Below, piece after piece: positions 4,857 through 5,992 of a DNA stretch of 5,992 nucleotides. Under the pieces are notes generated by a model. The model saw only the letters and a list, made by a program, of their open reading frames with translations, did not search any database and was not told the DNA's origin. The stretch is from the NCBI GenBank assembly GCA_016845285.1, contig JAERSX010000030.1, positions 1 through 5,992 of the forward strand, read 5' to 3'. The position numbers and the translations under genes were made by a program. Origin of the DNA: Deltaproteobacteria bacterium (GTDB lineage: Bacteria > Myxococcota_A > UBA796 > UBA2385). Every line of letters begins with the position of its first letter. Position 1 is the stretch's first letter.

Positions 4857-5992
4857 CGGAATCGACCTGGGCACGACCTTCAGCGCGATGTCGGTGGTGG
4901 ACCGCTACGGCAAGCCCGTCATCGTCCCCAATGCGAACGGAAAGCCGACCACACCTTCAGTGGTGCACTTCTACGAGCAGAACGCGTGCGTCGTGGGCGA
5001 TGAGGCCGTGAAGATGGTCGTCGTCGACCCCTTCAACATTGCCCGCTTCGTCAAGCGCTCCATGGGCGAGGAAGACTTCCAGCTCGAGTTCCACGGCAAG
5101 ACCTACAGCCCACAGGAACTCTCGGCCATCATCCTCAAGAAGCTCAAGGAAGATGCTGAGGAGGCGCTGGGCCGTTCCGTCACCGATACCGTGATCACCG
5201 TCCCCGCCTACTTCAACTCTGCCCAGCGTGGCGCCACCGCCGAGGCCGGCGAGCTGGCCGGGCTGAACGTGCTCTCGATCATCAACGAGCCCACCGCAGC
5301 TGCCATCGCCTACGGCATCGAGGGCCTCGGGGGCCACAGGCGCGTACTGGTCTTCGACCTCGGCGGCGGCACCTTCGACGTGACGCTGATGGAGATCGAG
5401 GGCATCAGTTTTCGCACCCTTCAGAGCGATGGCAACGCCGAGCTGGGCGGCAAGGACTGGGACGATCGTCTGGTCAACCACGTGGCCGAGGTCTTCGCAG
5501 ACCGCTTCGAGACCGACCCTCGGGACGACTCTCAGCCCTACCAGGAGCTCTACGAGCGCTGCCTCGGCGCCAAGATCGCTCTCACAACCAAGCCTCGGGC
5601 TGTCGTTCCGGTGAACTACCGAGGCAACCGCATGCTCGTTCGGGTCACCCGCGAAGACTTCGAGACGATGACGGCCGACCTGGTGAGTCAGTGCGAGGAG
5701 ACCTGCCAGCTCATCCTGTCACGCGCCGAGATGAGCTGGTCTGACATCGACGAAGTGCTCATGGTGGGCGGCTCGACGAGAATGCCCATGATCCGCGAGA
5801 TGTTGAAGCGCATCACTGGCAAAGAGGGCGCCGTGGGGATCAATCCCGACGAGTGTGTGGCGCTGGGTGCTGGGCTCGCCGGCGGGCTGCGCCACCGTCC
5901 GGACCACCCCGGCATGCTCACGCAGCGCCGCACGTTGGCACGCCGTGCGATCAGCAAGGTGCAGGCTCCCTCCCACAATGCCGGCCCGGTTC
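4837..5992 (+). CDS. Second Hsp70/DnaK-like chaperone, 3' end beyond window
   Basis: The frame is open from ATG 4837 to the last base (385 complete codons, no stop), so the gene is truncated by the window edge. GGGG lies 6 bases before the ATG, 24 bases after the GrpE-like stop. The visible part is a full Hsp70 ATPase domain: DLGTT (10-14), catalytic lysine K73 in VKR, PAYF (123-126), NEPTAAAIAYG (150-160), DLGGGTFD (174-181), LGGKDWDD (203-210), VGGSTRMP (310-317) and NPDEC (336-340). It should bind and hydrolyse ATP in the cytoplasm. It shares GGKDWDD, GGSTRMPM and NPDEC with the upstream Hsp70 but differs widely elsewhere, so it is an old tandem paralogue rather than a recent copy. After NPDEC, residues 351-385 are basic and polar (HRPDHPGMLTQRRTLARR) and lack the expected hydrophobic VLLLDVTP-type linker. 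The C-terminal domain is therefore unknown; it could be a substrate-binding domain after an insertion, or something else. Confidence 0.95.
   Translation, partial: MSDEPVLGIDLGTTFSAMSVVDRYGKPVIVPNANGKPTTPSVVHFYEQNACVVGDEAVKMVVVDPFNIARFVKRSMGEEDFQLEFHGKTYSPQELSAIILKKLKEDAEEALGRSVTDTVITVPAYFNSAQRGATAEAGELAGLNVLSIINEPTAAAIAYGIEGLGGHRRVLVFDLGGGTFDVTLMEIEGISFRTLQSDGNAELGGKDWDDRLVNHVAEVFADRFETDPRDDSQPYQELYERCLGAKIALTTKPRAVVPVNYRGNRMLVRVTREDFETMTADLVSQCEETCQLILSRAEMSWSDIDEVLMVGGSTRMPMIREMLKRITGKEGAVGINPDECVALGAGLAGGLRHRPDHPGMLTQRRTLARRAISKVQAPSHNAGPV

Noticed and set aside
4957..5481. 174-residue open frame on the - strand opposite the second hsp70
   Set aside because: The plus-strand frame here has a complete Hsp70 ATPase domain; the minus frame is a low-complexity Val/Asp/Gly shadow.
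2306..5992. The two hsp70 genes as a recent duplication or assembly repeat
   Set aside because: They share core ATPase motifs but differ at many positions throughout, and their regions after NPDEC are unrelated in sequence.

Overview
The window reads as chromosomal DNA from a high-GC bacterium. Codon third positions are strongly G/C in every gene, intergenic gaps are very short, and good Shine-Dalgarno (SD) sites precede most starts. The gene content (double-S1 protein, Maf, family 4 uracil-DNA glycosylase, multiple Hsp70 paralogues) would fit a Myxococcota/Deltaproteobacteria-type or similar large-genome Gram-negative lineage. That placement is an inference from style and not a proof. No tRNA, rRNA, CRISPR array, insertion sequence or phage gene is visible, and no stretch over 300 bases lacks a gene.

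Layout: (1) Bases 1-534 (+) hold the 3' end of a gene with tandem S1 RNA-binding domains. (2) Bases 562-2162 (-) hold a two-gene operon, transcribed maf then uracil-DNA glycosylase. The two genes overlap at a TTGA stop/start and converge on the S1 gene across 27 bases. Both are genome-hygiene functions: removal of non-canonical nucleotides and excision of uracil from DNA. (3) Bases 2163-2305 are a divergent intergenic region likely to carry promoters for both sides. (4) From 2306 to the window end (+) lies a tight cluster: an Hsp70 whose C-terminal lid is replaced by a von Willebrand factor A (vWA) domain, a short diverged GrpE-like protein, and a second Hsp70 that runs off the window. This second Hsp70 has no stop in the window but is open and clearly coding from 4837 to 5992.

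The chaperone cluster is the notable part. It encodes two ATP-driven Hsp70 machines that both keep the catalytic residues, plus a dedicated candidate nucleotide exchange factor between them. The first Hsp70 carries a metal-binding (MIDAS) vWA module where canonical DnaK has its alpha-helical lid. The second departs from DnaK where the interdomain linker should be. No J-domain protein is seen. A 9-bp inverted repeat encloses the ribosome binding site and start codon of the second Hsp70. Together this looks like an accessory Hsp70 system with its own exchange factor, separate from housekeeping DnaK-DnaJ-GrpE. Its client is unknown.
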